Source: JASLEW01 sp035544895 (lineage in GTDB: Bacteria; Acidobacteriota; Thermoanaerobaculia; Multivoradales; UBA5704). From it: 64,000 nt of DNA. Under the pieces are notes generated by a model. It did no database searches. It was not told the DNA's origin and saw only the letters and a list, made by a program, of their open reading frames with translations. Shown here piece after piece: positions 53,145 to 61,420 of this stretch. The first letter of the stretch is position 1. Each line of letters starts with the position of its first letter. The stretch spans positions 155,269 to 219,268 of the forward strand of contig DASZZM010000055.1 in the NCBI GenBank assembly GCA_035544895.1. Direction: 5' to 3'. Position numbers and translations under genes: made by a program.

Positions 53145-54770
53145 ATGCCGGACGTGCCGCCCGAAGGGCTCGTGCGGCGGTTCTTCGTGGTGCAGCGGCA
53201 CCTGATCGGGCTGCTGTTCGGGGCGCTCGCCGTCTACGTCCGCGAGCACCGCTCGCCGGCGACGCGGCGCACGCGCCTGCTCTACCAGCTGGCGCGCCTG
53301 GCTTCCTGGCTCACCTGGCCCTTCATCGACCGGCGCCTCGTGGACCGGCCGTTTCCCGTCCAGCTCAGGCGGCGCCTGGAGACGCTGGGACCTACTTACA
53401 TCAAGCTCGGCCAGGTGCTGGCGCTGCGCCAGGACCTGCTGCCGCCGGCCATCACCGACGAGCTCAAGAATCTCCTCGACCGGCTGCCGGTGGTGCCGTT
53501 TCCACGCTATCTCGAGCTGATCGTCAAGGACTCGAAGCGGCCGATCTCGCAGATGTATTCGTGGATCGATCCGCAGCCGACGGGCTCGGCGTCGATCGCC
53601 CAGATCCACCGCGCCACGACGCTCGAAGGCGACGCGGTGATTCTCAAGGTGGTCAAGCCCGGCATTCGCGAGACGCTCAACCGCGATGCGCTGCTGCTGC
53701 GCCTGCTCGGCGTGATGCTGCAGCAGGTCCTGCCGCGCTATCAGCCGAAGCGGGTCATCGCCGAGTTCGTCGAATACACGCGGCGCGAGGTGGACCTGCG
53801 GCGCGAGGCCGACAACGCCGAGACGTTTACCGCCAACTTCGCCGACCTCGAAGGCGTCGTCTTCCCGCGCATCTACCGCCAGTACAGCGGGCCGAGCGTG
53901 CTGTGCATGGAATTCCTCCAGGGATTCAAGCCGGGCGCGCCGGAAGCCCGCGCGCTGCCGGACGAAGACCGCGACCGCCTGGTCGATCTGGGCGCCGCGT
54001 CGATCATCCGCATGCTGTTCAAGGACGGCTTCTTCCATGCCGACCTCCACCCGGGCAATCTGCTCATCCTGCCCGGTCCGCTGGTCGGCTTCATCGATCT
54101 CGGGATGGTGGGGCGTTTCGACCAGAACCTGCGCCGCACGCTGCTCTATTACTACTACACCCTGGTCATGGGCGACGCCGAGAACTCGGCCCGCTACCTG
54201 TCGAGCGTCGCCGAGCCGGGGCCCGGCGCCGATCCGACCGGTTTCCGGCGCGAGGTCACCGAGATCCTCCACCGCTGGCATCGCAGCGCCAACTTCCGGG
54301 AGTTCTCGCTGGCGCAGCTCATCATGTATTCGGTCAATCTGGGCGCCCAGCACGGGATGTACTTCCCGGTCGAGATGGTGCTGATGGTCAAGGCGCTGAT
54401 CACTTTCGAGGGAGTGGGGCAGATCCTCAAGCCGGGGCTCGACGTGGCCGCGGTGTCGCAGGCGCACATCAATAAGCTTTTCTTCAACCAGTTCAACCCG
54501 GTCGAGGTGATCCGCCAGGGTCTGCGCGGGGCGCCCGAGGTGCTGGAAGCCATCGTCAAGGCGCCGATGCTGATCACCGAAGGACTGCGCCTGCTCGAGC
54601 AGACGACGCGGCGGCGGCCGGAGAATCCGTTCGCGGGCCTGCGCGGCACGATTTTCGGGGGCTTCTGCCTGGTGGCGGGGGCGGTGCTGGCGGGCGCGCA
54701 CGGTCCTTGGCCGGTGTGGGTGGCGTTGTTTACGCTGGGCATCGGGATCTCGCTGCGTCCGGGGCGGTAG
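53145..54770 (+). CDS. UbiB/ABC1-family atypical kinase-like protein
   Basis: A 541-residue protein if started at ATG 53145 (MPDVPPEGLVRRFF), which has GAGGG about 10 nt before it. In-frame TTG 53013 and GTG 53025 would add a Pro/Ala-rich tail and close the gap to the preceding gene but have no ribosome site. UbiB hallmarks: KLGQ (87-90), the Ala-rich loop GSASIAQIHRA, EVD of the ExD motif in YTRREVDLRREADN, FHADLHPGNLL and FIDLGMVG. Two C-terminal membrane segments (FGGFCLVAGAVLAGA and PVWVALFTLGIGISL) anchor it. Family members support ubiquinone or other prenyl-lipid homeostasis through ATPase activity. Its position after HMG-CoA reductase fits an isoprenoid-lipid role. Confidence 0.9.
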   Translation: MPDVPPEGLVRRFFVVQRHLIGLLFGALAVYVREHRSPATRRTRLLYQLARLASWLTWPFIDRRLVDRPFPVQLRRRLETLGPTYIKLGQVLALRQDLLPPAITDELKNLLDRLPVVPFPRYLELIVKDSKRPISQMYSWIDPQPTGSASIAQIHRATTLEGDAVILKVVKPGIRETLNRDALLLRLLGVMLQQVLPRYQPKRVIAEFVEYTRREVDLRREADNAETFTANFADLEGVVFPRIYRQYSGPSVLCMEFLQGFKPGAPEARALPDEDRDRLVDLGAASIIRMLFKDGFFHADLHPGNLLILPGPLVGFIDLGMVGRFDQNLRRTLLYYYYTLVMGDAENSARYLSSVAEPGPGADPTGFRREVTEILHRWHRSANFREFSLAQLIMYSVNLGAQHGMYFPVEMVLMVKALITFEGVGQILKPGLDVAAVSQAHINKLFFNQFNPVEVIRQGLRGAPEVLEAIVKAPMLITEGLRLLEQTTRRRPENPFAGLRGTIFGGFCLVAGAVLAGAHGPWPVWVALFTLGIGISLRPGR

Positions 54771-55173
54771 GAGGGCGGCGGCGGCGCGCGAGGGGGGACC
54801 TCGGGCGACCCCCCGCAGGTCGCCCTTGGCTGGCGGCTGGCGGGGCTCTGATGGGTGGGGACGGTGATAAGGGCGCCGCCGCCAAAGGCGACCTGCGGGG
54901 GGTCGTCCGAGGTCCGGCCACCGTTGGCCTTTGGCAGGTCGAAAGGCCTCGGTTCCTCCTAAACAGGGCTAGATCGTCATCTATAGAGGACGTTCTTGGG
55001 GTTTCTCCGGGCTGAAGCAAGGCGGCATGGAGTTTGAAGAATAGGGGTAGGGCGTCGTGGACGCCGGCTTGGAACCTCGACCCGAGGTTGGAGGGGGTGG
55101 CAGCACGAGGCGGTTGAGAAAGGGGCCAGGCACCTCTCAAACCGAAATCTTCGGCAGCATGACGAGGTGAGAT
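54771..55173. other. Intergenic region with two hairpins
   Basis: No gene is seen. It holds hairpin repeat 3 (54796-54915), a smaller 7-bp inverted repeat GGCCTTT/AAAGGCC (54926-54948) and a strong ribosome site GAGGTGAGAT directly before the next ATG. Confidence 0.5.
54796..54915. repeat. Hairpin repeat 3: 35-bp arms with 50-nt loop
   Basis: Arms 54796-54830 and 54881-54915 are reverse complements over 35 bp with two mismatches. Read on the minus strand it has the left flank CAACGGTGGCC, then GGAC, and a GCCTTTGGCGG entry to the loop, matching repeats 1 and 2, but the loop is 50 nt instead of 15-16. It is thus a member of the same family in opposite orientation. Confidence 0.85.
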
Positions 55174-56820
55174 ATGGACTTCAAGAAGGTCACGATACTG
55201 GCCGTGCTCGGGGTCGGGTTGGCGAGCGGCGCGGTGTACTCGCAGCCGCCTGACTACCCGCCGCCCCAGCCGCAGCAGGACTACGGGCAGCCCTCGGACA
55301 TGGGGCAGGAGACGGCGCTGCCGCCCGCGGATGCCAACACGGCCTATAACCAGCCGTACGACCAGCCCGGCCAGCCGCAGCCGTACGATCCGATGTACGA
55401 CAACAGGCAATACGATCAAGGGCAGTACGACCAGGGCTACCAGGACGACACCAGCCGATACCAGTACGGACCGAACGGCGAGGTCGGGGTCGACTTCTTC
55501 TATCGCGCGCTGGCGCCGTATGGCGAGTGGGTCGACTACCCGCGCTACGGCTGGGTGTGGTTGCCGCACGTCCGCATCGGCTGGCGGCCTTACGCGGTGG
55601 GCCGGTGGGTCCTGACCGACTACGGTTGGACCTGGGTGTCGGAGGAGCCCTGGGGATGGGCCGCATATCACTATGGGCGCTGGTTTTACGATCCTGACTA
55701 TGGCTGGCTGTGGCGGCCAGGTCACGAGTGGGGCCCGGCCTGGGTGTCGTGGCAGACCGGCGCCGGCTACATCGGGTGGGCGCCGCTGCCGCCGAGCGTC
55801 GAGTTCAACGCCGGCATCGGTCTGCGCATCGGCCGCGTCAACCTCAGCTTGGAGCTCTCCCCCACCTATTACACCTTCGTGCCGGAGAGGGCCTTCCTGT
55901 CCGAGCGGGTCTACGATTACGCCGTGCCGCGCGCCCGCAACGTGACGATCATCAACAACACCACCAACGTCACCAATTACACGGTGGTCAACAACCGCAT
56001 CGTCAACGAGAGCGTCCCGGTGCAGCGTGTGGAGCAGGCGACCGGCCAGAGGGTGCAGCGCCTCCAGGTGACGGAGCTGAGGGCTGCCCCAACCGGCGGC
56101 CAGCGCGGCGCCGCCGTGCAAGGCAATCGGGTCGCCATCTTCCGCCCACCGGTCAACCCGCAGAGGCAGGCCGCGCCACCGCCTCCCGCGGCCACCATCG
56201 GCGGCGCCGCCGCGGGCGGCGGCCGGACTGCGGCTGGCGCCAGGGGCGGCCGGACAGCGGTTCCCCCCAGCTCGCCGTCGTCTCAACCTGGCCAACCCGC
56301 CCAACCTGCGGAAACCGCGCGGCCAGGCGGCGGGTCGAGCGCGCCGGTAGAGGGTGGCTCGACGTACTCGGCGCCCCCTTTGCGCCAGCCGGCCGGCGGC
56401 GCGCCGCGGACGCAGGCGGAAGCCGGGAGGCCACGGCCGAGCGCCCCGGCGATGTCGGCGGACGAGATCGCGCGCCGGCAGCAGGCCGAGAAGCGCGACC
56501 TGCAGCAGCAACAGGCCGCCGAGCGCGCGCGCCTGCAGCAGCTCCACCAGCAGGAGCAGGCCAACCAGCAGGCGCGGGCCACCGCCCAGGACCTGGCGCA
56601 GCGCCATCAAGCCGAGGCGCAAGCGTTGCAGCAGCAGCATCAGCGCGAGCAGCAGCAGCTCGAGGCGCGCCATCGCCGCGAGCAGCAGCAGCCGCCGCCG
56701 CAGGCCGGACAGCGCGGCGGCCAGGGCAACCAGGGAAGCCAGGAGAAGCAGGGCAACCGCAACCAACCGCGCGACCGCAAGCCGCCGGACAGCCCGCCGC
56801 CGCCGCCGCCCCCGCGCTGA
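55174..56820 (+). CDS. Secreted Trp/Tyr-rich repeat protein with Gln-rich tail (DUF6600-like)
   Basis: A 548-residue protein with a signal peptide (MDFKKVTILAVLGVGLASGAVYS). After a Pro/Gln/Tyr-rich stretch (25-95), residues about 105-215 are packed with WxxGxW-like units (APYGEWVDYPRYGWVW, GRWVLTDYGWTWVS, YHYGRWFYDPDYGWLW, PAWVSWQTGAGYIGWAPLP). This is the pattern I associate with DUF6600-type exported proteins. Residues about 275-420 are low-complexity Pro/Ala/Gly. About 430-510 is a Gln/Arg/Ala-rich coiled-coil region, followed by a Pro-rich end. No enzyme signature is seen. Function is unknown; surface or envelope location is likely. It has a strong ribosome site (GAGGTGAGAT). Confidence 0.75.
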   Translation: MDFKKVTILAVLGVGLASGAVYSQPPDYPPPQPQQDYGQPSDMGQETALPPADANTAYNQPYDQPGQPQPYDPMYDNRQYDQGQYDQGYQDDTSRYQYGPNGEVGVDFFYRALAPYGEWVDYPRYGWVWLPHVRIGWRPYAVGRWVLTDYGWTWVSEEPWGWAAYHYGRWFYDPDYGWLWRPGHEWGPAWVSWQTGAGYIGWAPLPPSVEFNAGIGLRIGRVNLSLELSPTYYTFVPERAFLSERVYDYAVPRARNVTIINNTTNVTNYTVVNNRIVNESVPVQRVEQATGQRVQRLQVTELRAAPTGGQRGAAVQGNRVAIFRPPVNPQRQAAPPPPAATIGGAAAGGGRTAAGARGGRTAVPPSSPSSQPGQPAQPAETARPGGGSSAPVEGGSTYSAPPLRQPAGGAPRTQAEAGRPRPSAPAMSADEIARRQQAEKRDLQQQQAAERARLQQLHQQEQANQQARATAQDLAQRHQAEAQALQQQHQREQQQLEARHRREQQQPPPQAGQRGGQGNQGSQEKQGNRNQPRDRKPPDSPPPPPPPR

Positions 56821-56852
56821 GCCGGGAGGCGCTCTCTCCGCGCGCAGGCGCC

Positions 56853-56968
56853 GGGTAGGGACCCGGCGCTTGCGATAGAGCGGGCAGGGACCCGGCGCTT
56901 GCGATAGAACGGGTAGGGACCCGGCGCTTGCGATAGAGCGGGTAGGGACCCGGCGCATGAGATCGACC
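56853..56968. repeat. 29-bp tandem repeat, four copies plus a partial fifth
   Basis: Consecutive 29-bp units start at 56853, 56882, 56911 and 56940, with a decayed fifth to about 56985. Each begins GGGTAGGGACCCGGCGC (or GGGCAGGG...) and ends in a variable ATAGAGC or ATCGACC part. The region lies between the W-rich protein and the MacA-like gene (56821-57145), which otherwise holds no gene. Related 30-bp units occur inside the next gene. Confidence 0.9.
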
Positions 56969-57145
56969 GAATAGCGGCCCGGCGCCCTGTCTTCCTCCTT
57001 TCGGCCTTCCGGGTCATCGCGGTGGCGGGCAATCCCGCACGAGAAGGCGAGATCGGTAACCGGATGGCCTGGCAATCCGTCTAAAAAGTGGGAGTTGTGG
57101 GCGGGAGGAGCTGGCGAGACCAACGATCGGACGAGTGAGGACAGA

Positions 57146-58573
57146 ATGTCGAGAACAGGGTGGATCGCAGCGGGCGCCGCGGTGGTCGTGACCATCGTCG
57201 GGGCCGCCTATTATGAGCGCGCCAATTCTTCGGTCGCCAAGTACCGCGCGCAGAGGATCGATCGGGGCGAGGTCGTCTCGACGGTGACCGCCGCCGGGAC
57301 GCTTTCGGCGGTGACCACGGTCAAGGTCGGCAGTCAGGTGTCCGGGATCATCTCCCGCCTCTACGTGGACTTCAACTCGGTGGTCAAGAAGGGGCAGCTC
57401 GTCGCCGAGCTCGATCCCACTCCCTTCCAGGCAGGGGTGGACCAGAAGCGGGCGGACGTCGAGAAGTCCAAGGTGGACCTGCGCCAGGCCGGGCTTGCCT
57501 TCGGTCGCCAGAAGCGCCTGTTCGACCTTCAGCTCATCTCCAACGCCGACTACGACGCGGCCGCGGCGGCGCGCGACGACGCCCAGGCGGCGGTCAAGCA
57601 GAGCCAGGCGGCCCTCCAGCAGGCCGTCACCAACCTTCAGTACACCAAGATCACCTCGCCTATCGAGGGCGTGGTCGTCGATCGCCAGTACGACATCGGC
57701 CAGACCGTCGCCGCCTCGTTCCAGGCGCCGACGCTGTTCACCATCGCCCAGGACCTGACCAAGATGCAGGTCCTGACCAACATCGACGAGGCCGACATCG
57801 GAGGCGTCAAGGTCGGCCAGAAGGCCACCTTCACCGTGGACGCCTTTCCCGACCTGAATTTCCTCGGCCTGGTGTCGCAGGTCCGTCTCTCCACGCAGAC
57901 CGTGCAGAACGTGGTCACCTATCCCGTGGTGCTCGACGTCAACAACGCCGACGGCAAGCTCAAGCCGGGCATGACGGCCAACGTGCAGATCCCGGTCGAC
58001 GTGCGCCGCAACGCGCTGCGCATTCCGAACGCGGCCCTGCGCTTCAAGCCCGACACCGCCGACGTGGTGAGCGAGGCGCCGGCCGCCGGCGGCGGCGCCG
58101 GGCAGGGACCCGGCGCATCCAATCGAACCGGGCAGGGACCCGCCGCATCCGACCGCGGCGGGCAGGGACCCGGCGCATCCAATCAAACATCCGCCGGCAC
58201 GACTCCCTCTGCCGACGGCGCCCGGGCGGGGGCCGGCGAAGGTTCGCCATCCGGCGGCGGCGCCGGATCGGGGGCGGCCGGCGGGCCTGGCAGCGCCGGC
58301 GGCCGATCGGGAGCCGGTGGCGCGCGGGGCGGCAGCCCGCCAGGCGGCCGGCGCGGCGCGGGCGGCCACGCGGGCATCGTCTACGTCGAGGTCCCCGGAG
58401 GCAAGCTCAAACCGGTCGCCGTCAAGACCTCGATCACCGACGGCACCTACACTGCCGCCTTTTCGGATGCCCTCAAGCCAGGCGACCAGGTGGTCGTCGG
58501 CCTGGTCACCTCACGCGCCGGCGAGCTGACGGCAGGGCGGCCCGGCTCCGCGCCGCGCATGCCGCGCATGTAG
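57146..58573 (+). CDS. MacA-like periplasmic adaptor (membrane fusion protein)
   Basis: A 475-residue adaptor linking an inner-membrane ABC exporter to the outer membrane. Start MSRTGWIAAGAAVVVTIVG at 57146 has GAGG upstream and gives an N-terminal membrane anchor. Then come the barrel and lipoyl halves (VSTVTAAGTLSAVTTVKVGSQ, GVVVDRQYDIGQTVAA), a coiled-coil hairpin around residues 90-150 and the beta-barrel domain (MQVLTNIDEADIGGVKVGQ). Residues about 310-410 are a Gly/Ala/Pro/Ser-rich insert that includes three tandem decapeptides (GQGPGASNRT type) encoded by a DNA repeat shared with the upstream intergenic region. The usual C-terminal membrane-proximal part follows. It is 2 nt from the ATPase gene and clearly part of a three-gene exporter operon. 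Confidence 0.88.
   Translation: MSRTGWIAAGAAVVVTIVGAAYYERANSSVAKYRAQRIDRGEVVSTVTAAGTLSAVTTVKVGSQVSGIISRLYVDFNSVVKKGQLVAELDPTPFQAGVDQKRADVEKSKVDLRQAGLAFGRQKRLFDLQLISNADYDAAAAARDDAQAAVKQSQAALQQAVTNLQYTKITSPIEGVVVDRQYDIGQTVAASFQAPTLFTIAQDLTKMQVLTNIDEADIGGVKVGQKATFTVDAFPDLNFLGLVSQVRLSTQTVQNVVTYPVVLDVNNADGKLKPGMTANVQIPVDVRRNALRIPNAALRFKPDTADVVSEAPAAGGGAGQGPGASNRTGQGPAASDRGGQGPGASNQTSAGTTPSADGARAGAGEGSPSGGGAGSGAAGGPGSAGGRSGAGGARGGSPPGGRRGAGGHAGIVYVEVPGGKLKPVAVKTSITDGTYTAAFSDALKPGDQVVVGLVTSRAGELTAGRPGSAPRMPRM
58100..58189 (+). repeat. 30-bp tandem repeat, three in-frame copies inside the MacA-like gene
   Basis: Three units (58100, 58130, 58160) start GGGCAGGGACCCGGCGC (the second has CCCGCC) and continue CATCCAATCGAACC or close variants. 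They encode GQGPGASNRT, GQGPAASDRG and GQGPGASNQT. The unit is the 29-bp intergenic repeat at 56853 with one extra base, which keeps the reading frame. Confidence 0.9.
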
Positions 58574-58575
58574 CC

Positions 58576-59451
58576 ATGGCCGGCCCGCATCTCTCACCCG
58601 AGTCCGCCGCGAGCGAGGCGGTCATCCAGATCCGCGACCTGCGGCGCATCTACAAGGTCGGGGGCAGCGAGGTGCGCGCCCTCGACGGGGTATCGCTCGA
58701 CGTCGCGCGTGGAGAGTTCGTGGCGGTCATGGGTCCGTCCGGCTCCGGCAAGTCGACCTTCATGAACATCGTCGGCTGCCTGGATCGGCCGACCTCCGGC
58801 AGCTACGTCCTCGAAGGGGTCGAGATCTCGAGCCTCAACCGTGACCGCCGGGCCGAGATCCGCAACGACAAGATTGGCTTCGTGTTCCAGAACTTCAACC
58901 TGCTGGCGCGCACCAACGCGCTCGAGAACGTGGAGCTTCCCCTGCTCTACTCGAGCAAGTCGAACATGACCTCTCAGCAGATGGAGCAGAAGGCGCGCCA
59001 CTGCCTGGCGCGCGTCGGCCTCGACGACCGCTGGGACCACACCTCGGCACAGCTCTCCGGCGGCCAGCAGCAGCGCGTCGCCATCGCGCGCAGCCTGGTC
59101 AACGACCCCGCCATCCTCCTGGCCGACGAGCCGACGGGCAACCTCGACTCGCGCACTTCCGAAGAGGTCATGGCGGTCTTCCAGGGACTCAACGGCGAGG
59201 GCCGCACCGTGGTCCTGATCACCCACGACATGGAGATCGCCCAGTTCGCCCAGCGCATCCTGACCCTGCGCGACGGCAAGCTCCTCGCCGACCGCCCGGT
59301 CGCCAACCGCCGCCGCGCCCAAGCGCGGCCGGCACCGGACGAGACACAGGCCATGGACGAGGCGAGGGACCTGGCCGGCGAGCTCGGCGAGCCGGCCGCC
59401 GCGAGAGGCGAGGCCGGCCGGATCGCCGCGGCGCGAGAGATCGCGAGATGA
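58576..59451 (+). CDS. ABC exporter ATPase (MacB/LolD type)
   Basis: A 291-residue ATP-binding subunit. Walker A GPSGSGKST, the Q-loop in FVFQNFNLL, signature LSGGQQQR, Walker B AILLADEP and the switch His in LITHD are all intact. The wording of the core is that of MacB/LolD/FtsE-like ATPases that drive mechanotransmission exporters. A C-terminal extension of about 55 Ala/Arg/Glu-rich residues goes beyond the usual family end. The ATG lies 2 nt after the adaptor stop and the permease gene follows after 24 nt, so ATPase and permease are separate here, while in E. coli MacB they are fused. Substrates of this class include macrolides, lipoproteins, toxins and antimicrobial peptides. Confidence 0.92.
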   Translation: MAGPHLSPESAASEAVIQIRDLRRIYKVGGSEVRALDGVSLDVARGEFVAVMGPSGSGKSTFMNIVGCLDRPTSGSYVLEGVEISSLNRDRRAEIRNDKIGFVFQNFNLLARTNALENVELPLLYSSKSNMTSQQMEQKARHCLARVGLDDRWDHTSAQLSGGQQQRVAIARSLVNDPAILLADEPTGNLDSRTSEEVMAVFQGLNGEGRTVVLITHDMEIAQFAQRILTLRDGKLLADRPVANRRRAQARPAPDETQAMDEARDLAGELGEPAAARGEAGRIAAAREIAR

Positions 59452-59475
59452 CCCGGAGATGACCAGAGCCATGCC

Positions 59476-60696
59476 ATGACCAAGGCCTCGAACATCCTGA
59501 AGGTCGCCTTCACCGCACTCGGGCGCAACAAGATGCGCTCGCTGTTGACCACGCTGGGCATCATCATCGGCGTCGCCTGCGTGGTCGCCACGATCGGCAT
59601 CGGCGAGGGAGCGCGCATCCAGGCCGAGGACCAGCTCCGCTCGCTCGGCACGAACTTTTTGATGATCTTTCCCGGCTCGGTGACCTCTTCGGGGGCGCGC
59701 GGAGGCGCGGGATCGAGCTCCAAGCTCTCCTACGAGGACGTGGACGCGATCCGCCGCGAGGTCTCGACCGTGGCTTACGTTTCGGCCTCGAACCGCGCCA
59801 TCGCCCAGGTCATCTACGGCAACCAGAACTGGTCGACCTCGGTCAACGGCGCGGAGGTCGACTGGCCGTTGATCCGCAACTGGAACATCGCGCAGGGTCA
59901 GTTCTTCACCGACCAGGACGTCCGCGCCGCGGCCAAGGTCTGCGTCCTCGGCCAGACCGTGGTGGACAACCTGTTCGGCAGCGAGGACCCGATCGGCAAG
60001 ACCATTCGCATCAAGAACCTGCCCTTCAGGGTCGTCGGCGTGCTGGAAACCAAGGGCGGCTCGACGATGGGCCAGGACCAGGACGACACCGTGGTGGCGC
60101 CCTATGAGACCGTGCGCAAGAAGATCCTCGGCACCACCTCGGTCGGCACCATCCTCGCCTCGGCCGCCTCCAACTCCCAGGTAGACGGCGCCCAGCAGGA
60201 GATCACCGGCCTGCTGCGCCAGCGGCACCGGATCAGCAGGGCGAGCGACGACGACTTCATGATCCGCTCGCAGACCGAGATGCTGCAGCAGGCCGAGGCG
60301 CAGTCCCAGACCATGAGCTATCTGCTCTGGTCGATCGCCGGCGTCTCGCTGCTCGTCGGCGGAATCGGGATCATGAACATCATGCTGGTCTCGGTGACCG
60401 AGCGGACGCGCGAGATCGGCGTGCGGATGGCGATCGGCGCCAAGGGCAAGGACATCCGCGCGCAGTTCCTGGTCGAGGCGGTCGTCCTCGCCATCTCGGG
60501 CGGCAGCCTGGGCATCGCTTTCGGCATCGCGATCCAGAAGACCGTCGCCCGTTTTGCCGGCTGGCCCGTCTCCATCCAGGCCAACGCCATCGCCCTTGCA
60601 TTCCTGTTCTCGGCGCTGGTGGGCATCGCGTTCGGCTTCTATCCGGCCATGAAAGCCTCGCAGCTCGACCCCATCGACGCCTTGCGCTACGAGTAG
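59476..60696 (+). CDS. MacB-like ABC permease (MacB_PCD + FtsX)
   Basis: A 406-residue permease with four membrane helices: one after the N-terminus (LLTTLGIIIGVACVVATIG), then a large periplasmic domain (about 45-275) and three at the C-terminal FtsX region (SYLLWSIAGVSLLVGGIGI, FLVEAVVLAISGGSLGIAFG, AIALAFLFSALVGIAFG). The conserved RTREIGVRMAIGAKGKDI loop couples to the ATPase, and the end FYPAMKASQLDPIDALRYE is diagnostic of the family. Third gene of the MacAB-like operon. It ends 103 nt before the RiPP precursor remnant, which makes the peptide a possible historical substrate, though this is speculative. Confidence 0.92.
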   Translation: MTKASNILKVAFTALGRNKMRSLLTTLGIIIGVACVVATIGIGEGARIQAEDQLRSLGTNFLMIFPGSVTSSGARGGAGSSSKLSYEDVDAIRREVSTVAYVSASNRAIAQVIYGNQNWSTSVNGAEVDWPLIRNWNIAQGQFFTDQDVRAAAKVCVLGQTVVDNLFGSEDPIGKTIRIKNLPFRVVGVLETKGGSTMGQDQDDTVVAPYETVRKKILGTTSVGTILASAASNSQVDGAQQEITGLLRQRHRISRASDDDFMIRSQTEMLQQAEAQSQTMSYLLWSIAGVSLLVGGIGIMNIMLVSVTERTREIGVRMAIGAKGKDIRAQFLVEAVVLAISGGSLGIAFGIAIQKTVARFAGWPVSIQANAIALAFLFSALVGIAFGFYPAMKASQLDPIDALRYE

Positions 60697-60799
60697 GAGC
60701 TCGCCTCCACAGCCCGCCGCGGCCCGCCTCGTCTCACCGGGACAACGGCGAGCACTCCTCCTTGATAGGTGGACGAGCCCCTTTCCCGAGGAAGGCCCG

Positions 60800-60944
60800 A
60801 TCAAGAAGCTGCAAAGCAGGCTTCAGCTCAACCGCGAGACGCTCCTGCGCCTGGCTGGGCTCACCCCGGATGAGGCGGAAAGGGTCGCGGGGGGGCCTGT
60901 GCACGATCGGCCATTTCACGTGCGCGACCTGCATAAGGTGTTGA
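60800..60944 (+). pseudogene. RiPP (class I lanthipeptide-like) precursor, frameshifted, start codon ATC
   Basis: Behind a very good ribosome site (GAGGAAGG, 60788-60795) the frame reads IKKLQSRLQLNRETLLRL, then AGLTPDEAERVAGG. This is the leader pattern of GG-type natural-product precursors (MKKLxLNRETLRxL...VxGG), but with ATC where ATG is expected. After VAGG the frame runs into an unrelated tail. Shifting by one base at a run of seven G (60889-60895) gives LCTIGHFTCATCIRC and a TGA at 60942. That core has four Cys and three Thr in 15 residues, as expected for lanthionine crosslinking. Two lesions, start and frame, argue for a decaying gene, slippage-dependent expression, or sequencing error. 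No LanB, LanC or other modifying enzyme is within the window. Confidence 0.6.
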
Positions 60945-61420
60945 CAGCCCCGTATTCGGTTGACCGCCACGCGGCAGCAGCCTGGAGGCTGATCGCCTCA
61001 GCTGGCGGGAAGCCGCTGAGCCGGAGGAGGAGTGCCCGGCGCCGGGAGCCCGCTTGCTTGAGCATGGCGGCATAGCCGGCGTCGGTCAAGTGCTTCGACC
61101 TACGACTTTACGTCGGCGCACGGCACGACGGCGTTCTCCGAGAGAATACGTGCAGTCCTACGAATATCGCGCACTTTCGCCTTCTTGGAGGTTCGCTCAA
61201 TCACTGAGGGCCATAGTATTATACGCATATCGCTAACACATTGTTGCTTTGTGGCTGCCTCCTCTGTGAAAATACAGCCGATTTCTGATCGTGTTCTGCG
61301 GTTCCCCGAAGGTGCGGCTGCCAGGCTGTCAAGGATAGTCGTGCCCCCCACGCTGGGATACTGCAGGATGGGCTTCGGCCTCTTAGAATAGAACGAGAGA
61401 AAGTGGCGGAAGGAAAAGTC
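60945..61420. other. Non-coding or decayed stretch across a composition break
   Basis: I see no gene with recognisable features. GC content drops from the high level of the rest of the window to a clearly lower level from about 61.13 kb. Reading frames of 60-80 codons exist on both strands but lack ribosome sites and familiar motifs. The end (61410-61418) holds AAGGAAAAG, the ribosome site of the next gene. Confidence 0.4.

Noticed and set aside
56853..56985. CRISPR array
   Set aside because: Units abut as a 29-bp tandem repeat with no spacers of separate origin, and no cas genes are present.
54730..57195. Minus-strand frame of over 800 codons opposite the W-rich protein and MacA-like start
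   Set aside because: It spans hairpin and tandem-repeat DNA, has Leu/Arg-rich low complexity and lies opposite a gene with a signal peptide and good ribosome site.
60734..60970. Small minus-strand frame over the RiPP precursor
   Set aside because: No ribosome site and no recognisable motif; the plus strand carries a coherent leader and core.
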